From positions 1 through 64,000 of the forward strand of contig CAYSPJ010000005.1 in assembly GCA_964432875.1 (NCBI GenBank): 64,000 nucleotides of DNA, read 5' to 3'. The stretch comes from JACJYE01 sp964432875 (GTDB taxonomy: Bacteria; Bacteroidota; Bacteroidia; Chitinophagales; Saprospiraceae). Below the pieces are notes generated by a model that ran no database searches, was not told the origin of the DNA, and was given only the letters and a program-made list of their open reading frames with translations. A program made the translations under genes and the position numbers. Positions 40,220 through 48,548 of this stretch are shown here, one piece after another (within the stretch, counting starts at the first letter, position 1; the number at the start of each line of letters is the position of its first letter).

Positions 40220-42607
40220 ATGCAACTTCGCTTACTCCTTCTGGCCCTGGCGGCACTCCCTATTTTCCTAACTGCCCAAGAAGGGCTTTACTCCCGAGCA
40301 GCTGTTCACCTGCATGGCCGCCCGGTACACGAGCTGGCTGCGGTGGGCATCGACCTGACCCATGGCGATTGGGCGGCGGGGGGGCAGTTCTCCTCCGATT
40401 TTTCCGAGGCCGAGATTCAGCAGTTGCGCCAGGCGGGTTTCGAAGTGGAAATCCTGATTGAGGATGTACAGGCTTTTTATGTATCCAGGAGCCGGGAAGC
40501 GATAGCCTTCCGTTCTCCGGAGAGTGACAGTTGTGATTTTCTGGGTACCCAGCGCTATCCTTATGCTACGCCCGAACACTTCGGGCTGGGGTCGATGGCT
40601 GGTTTTTTTACCTACCAGGAGATGCTGGAACACCTGGATGCTATGGCTGCTGAATACCCCCACCTCATTTCTGCCCGCCAGCCTATCGAGGGCTTCCTCA
40701 GCCATGAAGGCCGGCCTATCTACTGGATGCGCTTGTCTAACAACCCGAATGTAGACGAAGCTAAGCCCGAAGTGCTCTACACCGCTCTGCACCATGCCCG
40801 GGAGCCGAACAGCTTGTCGCAGCTCATCTTCTTTATGTGGTACATGCTGGAAAATTACGCAACCGACCCCGAGGTGAAAGCCTTGGTGGATGGGCTAGAG
40901 CTTTATTTCTTGCCCTGCCTCAATCCCGATGGCTATATCTACAATGAAACCATCGCGCCCGAAGGTGGTGGCTTGTGGCGTAAAAATCGCCGCGACAACG
41001 GCAACGGCTCCTTCGGCGTAGACCTCAACCGCAACTACGACTACGAGTGGGCGGCGGGCCCCGGTTCATCCAGCAACCCCAACTCACAGGTCTATCACGG
41101 CCCAGAGGCCTTTTCAGAGCCGGAAACCCAAGCGGTGCGCGCTTTTTGCAATCAGCATCAATTCCGCCTGGCGCTCAATTACCACACTTTTGGCAACCTG
41201 CTGGTGTACCCCTGGGGCTTCTCCGGCGAAGTTTGCCCCGACGATTTCACCTTCTCCACCCTGGCGGGCCTGATGACCGCACAAAATGATTATCTGGCCG
41301 GCACGCCCCCGCAGACCGTGGGCTATCTGGTCAATGGTGGCTCTGACGACTGGATGTACGGCGAAATGGACGAAAAACCAGGCATCTTCTCCTTCACGCC
41401 CGAGGTAGGCCAGGGGGGCTTTTGGCCCGCCATCAGCGATATCGAAACCAATTGCAAGGCTTCTATGCTCATGAACCTTGGCGCTGCCCGCGCTGCACTC
41501 GACTATGCTGAACTAAAGCGCAGTGATGCCCGCTATGTAGCACAACTTGAGAGCCGCCTGGATTACTCCCTCACCCGCTATGGCCTGGACGGGGGGACAT
41601 TCCAATTGTCTTTAACTCCCCTCTCTGAAAACGTCAGCGTTGAAGACCCCCAGCGCATTTACACCCTGGGTCTGGGTGAAACCAGCACTGGCAGCTTCCT
41701 CCTCCGCCTGGCTGAGGATGTGGCAGAGGGTGAAGAGGCTATCCTGCTGCTCGAACTGGCGGGTACCAACTGGCAGCGCCGCGATACCATCTGGCGCACC
41801 TATTACACGGGCGGCGAGCCGGGCTTTTACGACCCGGCAAATAGCCTTGACAACTGGGATGCCCTGGCCGGTAATTGGGGGCTGACCACCAAGCAGTTTT
41901 TCTCCGCCCCCACTGCTTTTACAGATTCCCCAGACGGCAATTATATCGTATTATCGGAAAACATCCTCACCTTAGCTGAGCCGCTGCTCATGCCCGAATC
42001 GGGCGAAGCACTACTGGCCTTCAAAGCCCAGTGGGATATCGCCTCCGAAACGGATTATGCCCAGTTGAGCCTCTCGGTCAATGGCGGGCCTTCCTTCCCG
42101 GTTTGCGGCAACTATACCCAGCGCCTGTACTATACTGCGGATGATTGGTTGCCTGCCTACATGGGCCGACAACCCTTTTGGGTAGAGGAGCAAATCGATT
42201 TGTCGCAGCACGCCGGCCCTGGCGATGAGATCCAACTCCAGTTTGCTATGGTCTCCGGTGGGGGCGAAGCCGACGGTTTCTACTTTGACGACCTGGCATT
42301 GGTGACGGAGGGTATGGTTTCAACTACGCTTTCTCCCCAGCATTTTGCTGCTATGACGGTTTACCCCAACCCTGCCCGCGAGCGATTCACCGTTGAGCTA
42401 CAGCGGCCGGGGGGCTTTGATTCCGATACCCGTCTGGAGGTATACAATAGCCTGGGGCAGCTCGTTGCCACGCGGGCCATCCCCGTCGGGGCAGGCCCGG
42501 CAAGGCTCGATTTGGATGCTTCTTCCTGGCAAGCGGGTTTGTATGTGTTGCACCTCGCGGGAGCGGATAGGGCGCTGACGCGGCGGCTGGCAGTGGTCAG
42601 GAAGTGA
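40220..42607 (+). CDS. T9SS-exported M14 zinc carboxypeptidase
   Basis: A 795-residue exported peptidase. Signal peptide (1-19), propeptide-like domain (20-100), then an M14 catalytic domain (about 115-430): His192 and Glu195 in HHAREPNS (zinc ligands), YFLPCLNPDGYIYN, WRKNRRDNGNGSFGVDLNRN, His322 in LNYHTFGN (third ligand) and the catalytic Glu395 in FTPEVG. A beta-sandwich region (430-700) follows, with a FYDDL-like MAM/jellyroll segment near 690 (DGFYFDDLALV). The C-terminal 75 residues are a type A T9SS sorting domain (VYPNPARERFTVEL). It is divergent from the lysyl oxidase gene, so the two may be expressed under similar conditions. Confidence 0.93.
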   Translation: MQLRLLLLALAALPIFLTAQEGLYSRAAVHLHGRPVHELAAVGIDLTHGDWAAGGQFSSDFSEAEIQQLRQAGFEVEILIEDVQAFYVSRSREAIAFRSPESDSCDFLGTQRYPYATPEHFGLGSMAGFFTYQEMLEHLDAMAAEYPHLISARQPIEGFLSHEGRPIYWMRLSNNPNVDEAKPEVLYTALHHAREPNSLSQLIFFMWYMLENYATDPEVKALVDGLELYFLPCLNPDGYIYNETIAPEGGGLWRKNRRDNGNGSFGVDLNRNYDYEWAAGPGSSSNPNSQVYHGPEAFSEPETQAVRAFCNQHQFRLALNYHTFGNLLVYPWGFSGEVCPDDFTFSTLAGLMTAQNDYLAGTPPQTVGYLVNGGSDDWMYGEMDEKPGIFSFTPEVGQGGFWPAISDIETNCKASMLMNLGAARAALDYAELKRSDARYVAQLESRLDYSLTRYGLDGGTFQLSLTPLSENVSVEDPQRIYTLGLGETSTGSFLLRLAEDVAEGEEAILLLELAGTNWQRRDTIWRTYYTGGEPGFYDPANSLDNWDALAGNWGLTTKQFFSAPTAFTDSPDGNYIVLSENILTLAEPLLMPESGEALLAFKAQWDIASETDYAQLSLSVNGGPSFPVCGNYTQRLYYTADDWLPAYMGRQPFWVEEQIDLSQHAGPGDEIQLQFAMVSGGGEADGFYFDDLALVTEGMVSTTLSPQHFAAMTVYPNPARERFTVELQRPGGFDSDTRLEVYNSLGQLVATRAIPVGAGPARLDLDASSWQAGLYVLHLAGADRALTRRLAVVRK

Positions 42608-42638
42608 GCAGGCGGAGTTTCGAAAACAGCTCCTGCTC

Positions 42639-45512
42639 TCACCTTTTCCTGCGCCAGCGGTAAGCTCCTAGCCCTAGCATGAGTAAACCCATGCCCAGGG
42701 CCACCGCCCAATAGGGCCGGATATTGGCATAAACCGGGCGCATATTGCCGATAGGGGTGAAGGCCGCCCAATAGGCCGGATGGGCGCCGAGTTTGCCGCT
42801 CTGCTCAATCTGTTGCAGCTGAGCTAACCGGAGCGCGGCAGATTTGTCGTAGCCTTTTTTGAGGAAACCGTAGAAAGCCTCCATCAATTCGCGGTTGGCA
42901 TCTTCGTTGATCGACCAAAGGGTGGTGATGACGCTATTGGCACCGGCGTAGAAGAAGGCGCGCGCCAGGCTGATGATGCCTTCACCCTGATAGAGGGTAC
43001 CGACCGAGGTCTCGCAAGCGCTGAGCACCGCCATTTCAGCCTGGAGCTGAAGCAGGTAAACATCCTTGACAAAGAGCGAATCATACCCTCCTTGGCCATC
43101 GGCGAGGAGGATAAAGGAAAAATCGCCTTCCTTCGTATTGGCCTCGGCGTGGGTGGCAAAATGCAGCAAGCCAAACTGGCCTGCCACGGCCTTCAGCTGA
43201 GCGGTGGTAGCATCATCGTCCAGGTAAGGCTGCCCGCCATTGAGGCGGCAGATTGCTTCCAGTAGTGCCTGGTTGTAGCGCAATTCTGCAAAAGGCCCAT
43301 CCTTTTGGAAGGATGGGGCGAAGCCCGCAAAGCGGCGGTTGGCCGTAGGGCGCTCCAATAGGCCTGCCTGCAAAGTAGCTGAATAGGTTTGGCTGATCGT
43401 GTAGCGGTGCAAGAGATAGGGGTAAGCGGCAAACTGGCAGCTAGCTGGAGGTTGGGCCGTAAGCAGGGCATCGAAGGGCAGGAAGCCCAATACCCCGCTG
43501 GGCACGATGAGGAGCCGATCGGGCAGGCCCAGCTTTTCCAGCGGGGCGATCAGCCGCTGGTACAAGGCCCAGCCTAGCTGGTTATAGGTAGCGCAGAGGG
43601 CTTCCCGGTCGGAAGAGGAATGCTGGAACTGCTCGATCGACTGGCGGAACTCCACCACCCATTCTTCCAGGGGGAAATCCTTTTCCAGGCTTAGCACCTC
43701 AAATTTATCCCGGCTGATGACGAAGACGTAAATTTGCTGTTCAGCCACGAAATATTCCACGAAAGCCTGCTCCTTGCCCAGCAATTGCTGGCGGATCTGG
43801 GCTGAGCTCAGGGTGTGCATATCATACTTTAGGCGGTAGTAGCCTGGATAATCCTGTTCGATGCCTTTTACCCATACGGCATAAGCTTGCCGCAGGCCCA
43901 GGAGCTCTTTTTCCAAGGCTTGCAGCTCCGCTTTGGGCGAGCCCGCGCTGCGGGCGGCAAAGAGCTTTTCTTCCAGGCCGGAAATCTCTTCCTGCAAGCC
44001 TTTTTCCACCGCCAGTACTTCCTGAGGGATATTGGCGCCAACCTCGGCTCTTGATTTGTAAAAGGCCTCCAGCAAAAGGGTGCTTTTGCTGCGCTCGGCA
44101 AAGGCCAAGGCCTTTTCTTGATACTGGGTTTCCCGGGTTGCTTTCCACAACTCCAGTGCGATGGCGATGCCGTGCGCGCTGCGGGCGCGGGCCTCCTCCA
44201 CGTTGAAGAGCTTGGAAGATTCATAGTAGTAGGTGCGGCGCAGCAATTGCTCTACTTCAAAGATGAGTTCATGGCAAGCCAGGGCGGTTTGGAGCTTGGC
44301 GGGGTCGCGGTCCTGTTGGTACCATTGATACAGGATGGTTGCTTTGCCCGCCAAGGCATCCATGATGGTGTTTTCCGAATAGAGCATCTTCGGCTCGGGG
44401 TTTTGTTGCCAGCCCTTGAGCTTGGCATTGGGCAGCAGCACTTGCAAAGCTTTCTGGTGGTAGCCCAGCCCGTCTTCAAACCTTTGCCAGGCCAAATAGA
44501 GGCTGCCTAGGGCATAGTAGCATTTGGCTAGCTTCCGGGTCGCCGCCTGCCCTTCCAAAGAACGATAATACTTTGCTGCTTCTATCAACAGCTTTTCGCT
44601 TTGCGGATAGTTGCCCTCCAGCAGGAGCGATTCTGCCATGAGCTCCATGGAGGCCGGTACGTTGCTGCTCAAGTATTGCATGCCTGGATTGGATACGACT
44701 AGCTCGAAAATGCCCTTTGCTTTTTGAGCGGATAGAAAAGCGCGCTGGTGTTGCCCCAGTTTGTTCAGCACCTTAGCCTGGTTGGCCAGGAGGAGGGCTC
44801 GTGACGATTCGGAAATCCCTTGTAACGCAAGCCCGCTTTCATAATATTTATTGGCAGGCACAGGCTGTTCAAGCCAAAAAGCCACGGTACCCAATTCGCA
44901 TAGGATCTGGGCCGCCAAGTCGTTGTCGCCGTAGTCCAAAGCGATTTTTTCCGCCTTGGATAAGATGACTTGAGCCGCCTTATAATCACCAGCTTGGGCA
45001 TATAAGTTGCCCATTTCGCGATAAACGTAAGCAGCGACTTCTAAGTCCTCCTTGTGGAGTTGAGTTTGAAAAACCTGGGCGGCGTCGAGATACTGGGCCA
45101 GGGCCAGGTTGGGTTTGCTCAGATAGTAGGCATAGAGGTAAGCCAGGTTGACGTGCGTCCAGGCCAACGATTCCCAAGCGTTCGAGTCCAGCTGTGCTTT
45201 TGAAAAATATCGCTCGTATGCCAGGGCTTGTTGGAGCTGTTGTTCGGCCGCAGAGGGATCGCCGAGGATATCCCGATACACTTTGGCAAAGTTTTTATGT
45301 GCTTCAATCCATTTTGCGGCTTGAGTGGCAGCTCGGTACGCTCCCAGGGCCTTGTCTAAAGTGGCTTTTGCGGCATCCGGATCGCCCGCTTTCAAAAGCT
45401 GCTGGGCTTCGCTTTCCAATTCTAGCGGAGATTGCCGGGCCTTGCCCCAAGCCTGGCAGGGTGAGGATGACAAGGCAAATGCGAGGAGGATAAAAAGGGT
45501 AGTAGCTTGCAT
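42639..45512 (-). CDS. Exported, C-terminally anchored TPR-CHAT protein
   Basis: A 957-residue protein with signal peptide (MQATTLFILLAFALSSSPCQ; start chosen at 45512 over 45560), then several tetratricopeptide repeats (about 25-430; YREMGNLYAQAGDYKAAQVI), a coiled coil (about 490-560) and a CHAT protease-like domain (about 640-920). His788 in LHFATHAEAN and Cys833 in VLSACETSVG are the expected Cys/His dyad. The end has one transmembrane helix (WAVALGMGLLMLGLGAY) and a basic tail (RWRRKR). Thus the CHAT domain should face the periplasm, not the cytosol as in most described CHAT effectors. The gene follows a second type-I membrane protein gene on the same strand. Confidence 0.88.
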   Translation of the reverse strand: MQATTLFILLAFALSSSPCQAWGKARQSPLELESEAQQLLKAGDPDAAKATLDKALGAYRAATQAAKWIEAHKNFAKVYRDILGDPSAAEQQLQQALAYERYFSKAQLDSNAWESLAWTHVNLAYLYAYYLSKPNLALAQYLDAAQVFQTQLHKEDLEVAAYVYREMGNLYAQAGDYKAAQVILSKAEKIALDYGDNDLAAQILCELGTVAFWLEQPVPANKYYESGLALQGISESSRALLLANQAKVLNKLGQHQRAFLSAQKAKGIFELVVSNPGMQYLSSNVPASMELMAESLLLEGNYPQSEKLLIEAAKYYRSLEGQAATRKLAKCYYALGSLYLAWQRFEDGLGYHQKALQVLLPNAKLKGWQQNPEPKMLYSENTIMDALAGKATILYQWYQQDRDPAKLQTALACHELIFEVEQLLRRTYYYESSKLFNVEEARARSAHGIAIALELWKATRETQYQEKALAFAERSKSTLLLEAFYKSRAEVGANIPQEVLAVEKGLQEEISGLEEKLFAARSAGSPKAELQALEKELLGLRQAYAVWVKGIEQDYPGYYRLKYDMHTLSSAQIRQQLLGKEQAFVEYFVAEQQIYVFVISRDKFEVLSLEKDFPLEEWVVEFRQSIEQFQHSSSDREALCATYNQLGWALYQRLIAPLEKLGLPDRLLIVPSGVLGFLPFDALLTAQPPASCQFAAYPYLLHRYTISQTYSATLQAGLLERPTANRRFAGFAPSFQKDGPFAELRYNQALLEAICRLNGGQPYLDDDATTAQLKAVAGQFGLLHFATHAEANTKEGDFSFILLADGQGGYDSLFVKDVYLLQLQAEMAVLSACETSVGTLYQGEGIISLARAFFYAGANSVITTLWSINEDANRELMEAFYGFLKKGYDKSAALRLAQLQQIEQSGKLGAHPAYWAAFTPIGNMRPVYANIRPYWAVALGMGLLMLGLGAYRWRRKR

Positions 45513-45528
45513 ATTCCTATATAGATAA

Positions 45529-45568
45529 AGCCAGGCTTGCCGGTGCAGCTGCACCAGCAAGCCTGGCT
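45529..45568 (-). terminator. Long perfect-type hairpin between two co-oriented genes
   Basis: AGCCAGGCTTGC (45529-45540) pairs with GCAAGCCTGGCT (45557-45568) and the centre GGTGCAGCTGCACC extends the stem, so nearly all 40 bases pair. On the minus strand TTTATCTATAT follows. It lies between the 552-aa gene and the CHAT gene and could terminate or attenuate. Its wording resembles the terminator at 9345-9375. Confidence 0.5.
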
Positions 45569-45584
45569 GGCCTGAAAATAGCCT

Positions 45585-47243
45585 TTAGTTGCTGCTGTTT
45601 CTCCGCACGATCAAGTAGATGGCCAGCCCTACTAACAGCACGATGAGCAGCAAGGCCAGCCACCAGGGTAGGGGCCACCACCAGCAGGCCATCGCCCCTG
45701 TTGCCTGGCATTCGCTGCAGTTGAAATCGCCCTGGCGGTACAGCTCGCTATCGGGGGATAGGAAGTTGATTTCGGCAGGGGGGGTATAGACGGGTTCCTC
45801 TGTTTCAGAGTAGAAGTGGATTCTCGCCTGTAAGCCATCCAGGGCTTCAATGCCCACGCCTTTATCCAAAAAGGCATAAAAGCTGATGCCCCCATAGGTG
45901 TAGGGATGCCCTACGCCATAGTCCATCACCGGCCTGATCAACAGGTTGCGCAGCTCCCAGCTGATGGTATTGCCTGTTCTGGTAATGGTGATATCAGCAG
46001 GGTTGATATTGGGGTGAGAAAGCACCAGGGTATCTGGTATGCGCAGCGGGTCCATGCCCGTTGGCAGGTCCATTTTCAGGATGACTTTGTCGACATCTCC
46101 TGAGCCGGCGTTTTCAAATTCAATCGTGATCAGCAATTTCTGGCCTAGTTCGCTATCGGCAGGGCATTCGCAGGCATCAATGATGAGCTTGTTGGGGTCG
46201 TGCCCTTTGGAGATAGCCACGATGTTCTCATGCATGTCATAAACCCGGCCGTTAATAAAGGGTGTATCCACGGAGTTGCCCTCAAAAAAATCGGGTATCC
46301 CAACTTTGGCCAGGCGTTCGCGTTCCTGCTCGCCAAGCACCGGGCCAATGTTCAAGGGGGTTTCTACTACCCCTACCGCCAGGAAGCGCACCAAGCCTTT
46401 TTCTTCCGTTGGCGCTTTATCGAGCAGGGCGCTATCATTGACGATATCAATGAAATAATGCCGCTCTTCCTGGGGCTGAAGCTCCTCATACCGGAGCAGA
46501 TAGAGCTTTTTAAACGACTCGGCAATTTGCCCGTCTGCCACATAGTAAGGGCCGGAGCCCGAATCGTCGCTAGAGAAGATCGAGCTTTTGGAGTACGTGA
46601 AATCACCATAGATTTTTTCGCCATCTGCACTCGTTTTGGGCATCAGTAAAGTATCGCCATCCTGGATGACGATCCGCTCGATGAGGCCGTCGTAGTACAA
46701 GAGGAGGTAGCCATTCAGTGCGGATTGAGGCTCCAGGTTGTTCTTCACCGACAGGATCCAGGTGGTCGTATGTGCAGGTACGGCCCGGGTATGGTTTCTT
46801 TGTAGATTGATGATGGCGCCGTCTTTGACCGCTTTGGCCATCGGGGTTGTCTCGCCTTTATCGGTCACATCAGAATTATTGACGACAATCTTGGGGGGCG
46901 GGGCACCGCCAGTATAGATACTGGTCGCGATGGCGCGCGTTGTGGTCGGGGCGCTGGCTGCCCCTTTGAGGTTGTACTTGTATTGGACTTCTTCGGCCCT
47001 GGTCTTGTTGATGAAATTGCCGTCGCTGAAAATCCATAGGAACTCATAATACGGATCTAGTTCCTCTTTCGTGTTCAAGGGGGTCAAGGCATCCAAGCCT
47101 TCTGCTTTTAGCGTTGTGAAATGCGGGCCGTCATTCGCCGTGAGCGTTTGGCCTATTAATGGATGAAGCGAGAGGGACAAGAATAAAAGGGTACCCAGGA
47201 GGTAGGCGCTGGGCGACGCGATGGGAAAGCGCGGGTTCTTCAT
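45585..47243 (-). CDS. Exported protein with C-terminal membrane anchor, unknown function
   Basis: I do not recognise this 552-residue protein. It has a signal peptide (SAYLLGTLLFLSLSLHPLIG), a long extracytoplasmic beta-rich region, and at the end a Trp-rich stretch plus helix (WWWPLPWWLALLLIVLLVGL) with a short basic tail. Around residues 335-440 the segment DACECPADSELGQKLLITIE with LPTGMDPLRIPDT looks like a DUF11-type immunoglobulin-like module common in Bacteroidota surface proteins. Topology (signal peptide, outside body, C-terminal anchor) is the same as in the CHAT protein downstream, separated by a hairpin, which suggests a common complex in the envelope. Confidence 0.7.
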   Translation of the reverse strand: MKNPRFPIASPSAYLLGTLLFLSLSLHPLIGQTLTANDGPHFTTLKAEGLDALTPLNTKEELDPYYEFLWIFSDGNFINKTRAEEVQYKYNLKGAASAPTTTRAIATSIYTGGAPPPKIVVNNSDVTDKGETTPMAKAVKDGAIINLQRNHTRAVPAHTTTWILSVKNNLEPQSALNGYLLLYYDGLIERIVIQDGDTLLMPKTSADGEKIYGDFTYSKSSIFSSDDSGSGPYYVADGQIAESFKKLYLLRYEELQPQEERHYFIDIVNDSALLDKAPTEEKGLVRFLAVGVVETPLNIGPVLGEQERERLAKVGIPDFFEGNSVDTPFINGRVYDMHENIVAISKGHDPNKLIIDACECPADSELGQKLLITIEFENAGSGDVDKVILKMDLPTGMDPLRIPDTLVLSHPNINPADITITRTGNTISWELRNLLIRPVMDYGVGHPYTYGGISFYAFLDKGVGIEALDGLQARIHFYSETEEPVYTPPAEINFLSPDSELYRQGDFNCSECQATGAMACWWWPLPWWLALLLIVLLVGLAIYLIVRRNSSN

Positions 47244-47545
47244 AGTTGCGCAATTTATAGGATTAGGTGAAAAAATGGCACGCTACGGGCTTAGGCGCGC
47301 GAGGAGCAACCAAGCTATTCCCCGGGCAGCAAGGCCTAAAGTGATATACCGCCCAAGATAGCGATAATAATAATAGATGAGATAAAAAAGGCGAGGTAAA
47401 AAATTTTCGTTGGTTTTCAGAGGGTTGAGTGGTGTTTCACCGCCAACGGAGGCAGCCAATGAATACCAGCCTCCGTGCCTGTACCCTGGCTTGCCCCGTT
47501 GGGCGATGTGCTAATAACAAGTAAGCTCTTGAGATATTTCCTTCA

Positions 47546-47646
47546 TTGACAATTTGTGTGGGCAGGGGGAAGCTAGGTGGCCTTGTGAATACAAGGAACA
47601 CTTGACGGCTGGCTTCCCTCTGCCGAGGGAACATACAAATTGTCAA
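47546..47646. repeat. 101-bp imperfect inverted repeat (MITE-like or structured RNA)
   Basis: Outer arms TTGACAATTTGTGTG (47546-47560) and CATACAAATTGTCAA (47632-47646) match in 14 of 15 positions. A second stem (GGCAGGGGGAAGC / GCTTCCCTCTGCC) and a central hairpin CCTTGT-GAAT-ACAAGG (47581-47596) are nested inside. Flanking bases continue with partial complementarity (TCCTT / AAGGA). No obvious target-site duplication is seen. Confidence 0.55.
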
Positions 47647-47712
47647 AGGAATAAATATATCGTAGGATGCGTTTTCCTTCAAATTGATTTTAGGGGCAAA
47701 GGGCAAGAGGAG

Positions 47713-47750
47713 AAAAAAAACTGGGCAGCAGTCCTTTAACCGCTACCCAG
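47713..47750 (-). terminator. Intrinsic terminator on the minus strand with no known gene upstream
   Basis: Read on the minus strand: CTGGGTAGC, 12-nt loop, GCTGCCCAG, followed by TTTTTTTT. This is a strong terminator, but no minus-strand gene lies between it and 48548, so it may end an unannotated RNA. Confidence 0.65.
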
Positions 47751-48092
47751 CCCGGAATAATAGCAACTATCTACTTATCTCCAATTAAAAATGTATGCTC
47801 ACCTTTGTGAGCATGCCCTTCTGAAAATAAAACACCCTAAAAAAATCTTTATTCATTTGGTTATGAGGCTATGTCTTGCGGCAAGGCACCAGAGCAAGGC
47901 GGTTTTATCCACCTTGCTGCAGGCCTTCCTCTTTGAAATTGTCTCTCGTGAAAGTTGTGGAACTAAAATCTTTTCCTAGTATGTCGCATGTTGTTTGAAC
48001 CCTAACTTGTCAGGGCAGATGCCCTGCGGTTATTTTCAAACCGCAGAGCCTCCGAATTGCCCTATGAACATTATTCGTTTTTCTCATAGTAT

Positions 48093-48120
48093 GAAGCGCC
48101 TGGCGCTTCGCTTGTTTTTA
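48093..48120 (+). terminator. Hairpin with T-tract on the plus strand
   Basis: GAAGCGCC-T-GGCGCTTC (48093-48109) followed by GCTTGTTTTTA. It is preceded by several perfect hairpins, so a plus-strand non-coding RNA ending here is possible. Confidence 0.45.
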
Positions 48121-48548
48121 TCTTGCCCGCCTTGTCAAACAGCGTTGTTTTCTGATTACGATACAAAAGTATACCCTAGAAGCAGGCTAGCAAAACCACC
48201 TTTTGGAGGTAGTTCGGGTTTCTAAAGATTATAATACTGCCTCCTCCATCGCATACATACAATTTTTTTCAATCGATATGCTTTGATTTTTAAGTTCTTT
48301 TTTATTGATAAACAGTTATTTATGGTCTATGTTTTCTTTTTTTAGCGCAAGGGCTTGGTTTGTAAAAAGCAAAGTTTTACTTTGGGTTTCTAAGCGGTAA
48401 AAAAAAATGCAATTTTTTTTCAAAAAACATGATTTTAACATATTATCGGTGCTTTTTGGCTAGTTAACGGTCGTGTTTTTAAAGTAAACGGCTGGATTTA
48501 ACCGCCGGCGTTACCCAGCAGGCATCTTAAGGGGAAGAAATCGGAAGT

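Larger units (their letters stand above)
47244..48548. other. 1.3-kb region without protein-coding gene, rich in hairpins
   Basis: No plausible coding frame was found; the two plus-strand frames at 47791-47979 and 47995-48225 lack protein-like composition. It contains a 101-bp inverted repeat (47546-47646), a minus-strand terminator (47713-47750), perfect hairpins ATGCTCAC-CTTT-GTGAGCAT (near 47792-47811), CAGGGCA-GA-TGCCCTG (near 48012-48027) and GCGGTT-ATTTTCA-AACCGC (near 48028-48046), and a plus-strand terminator (48093-48120). From about 48230 the sequence is AT-rich, as expected for the promoter of the gene at 48549. No tRNA, tmRNA or RNase P core motif was recognised. Confidence 0.5.

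Noticed and set aside
47791..48225. Two short plus-strand frames in the gene desert (62 and 76 codons)
   Set aside because: Their sequences are interrupted by hairpin arms, lack conserved features, and have no ribosome-binding context. I treat the region as non-coding.
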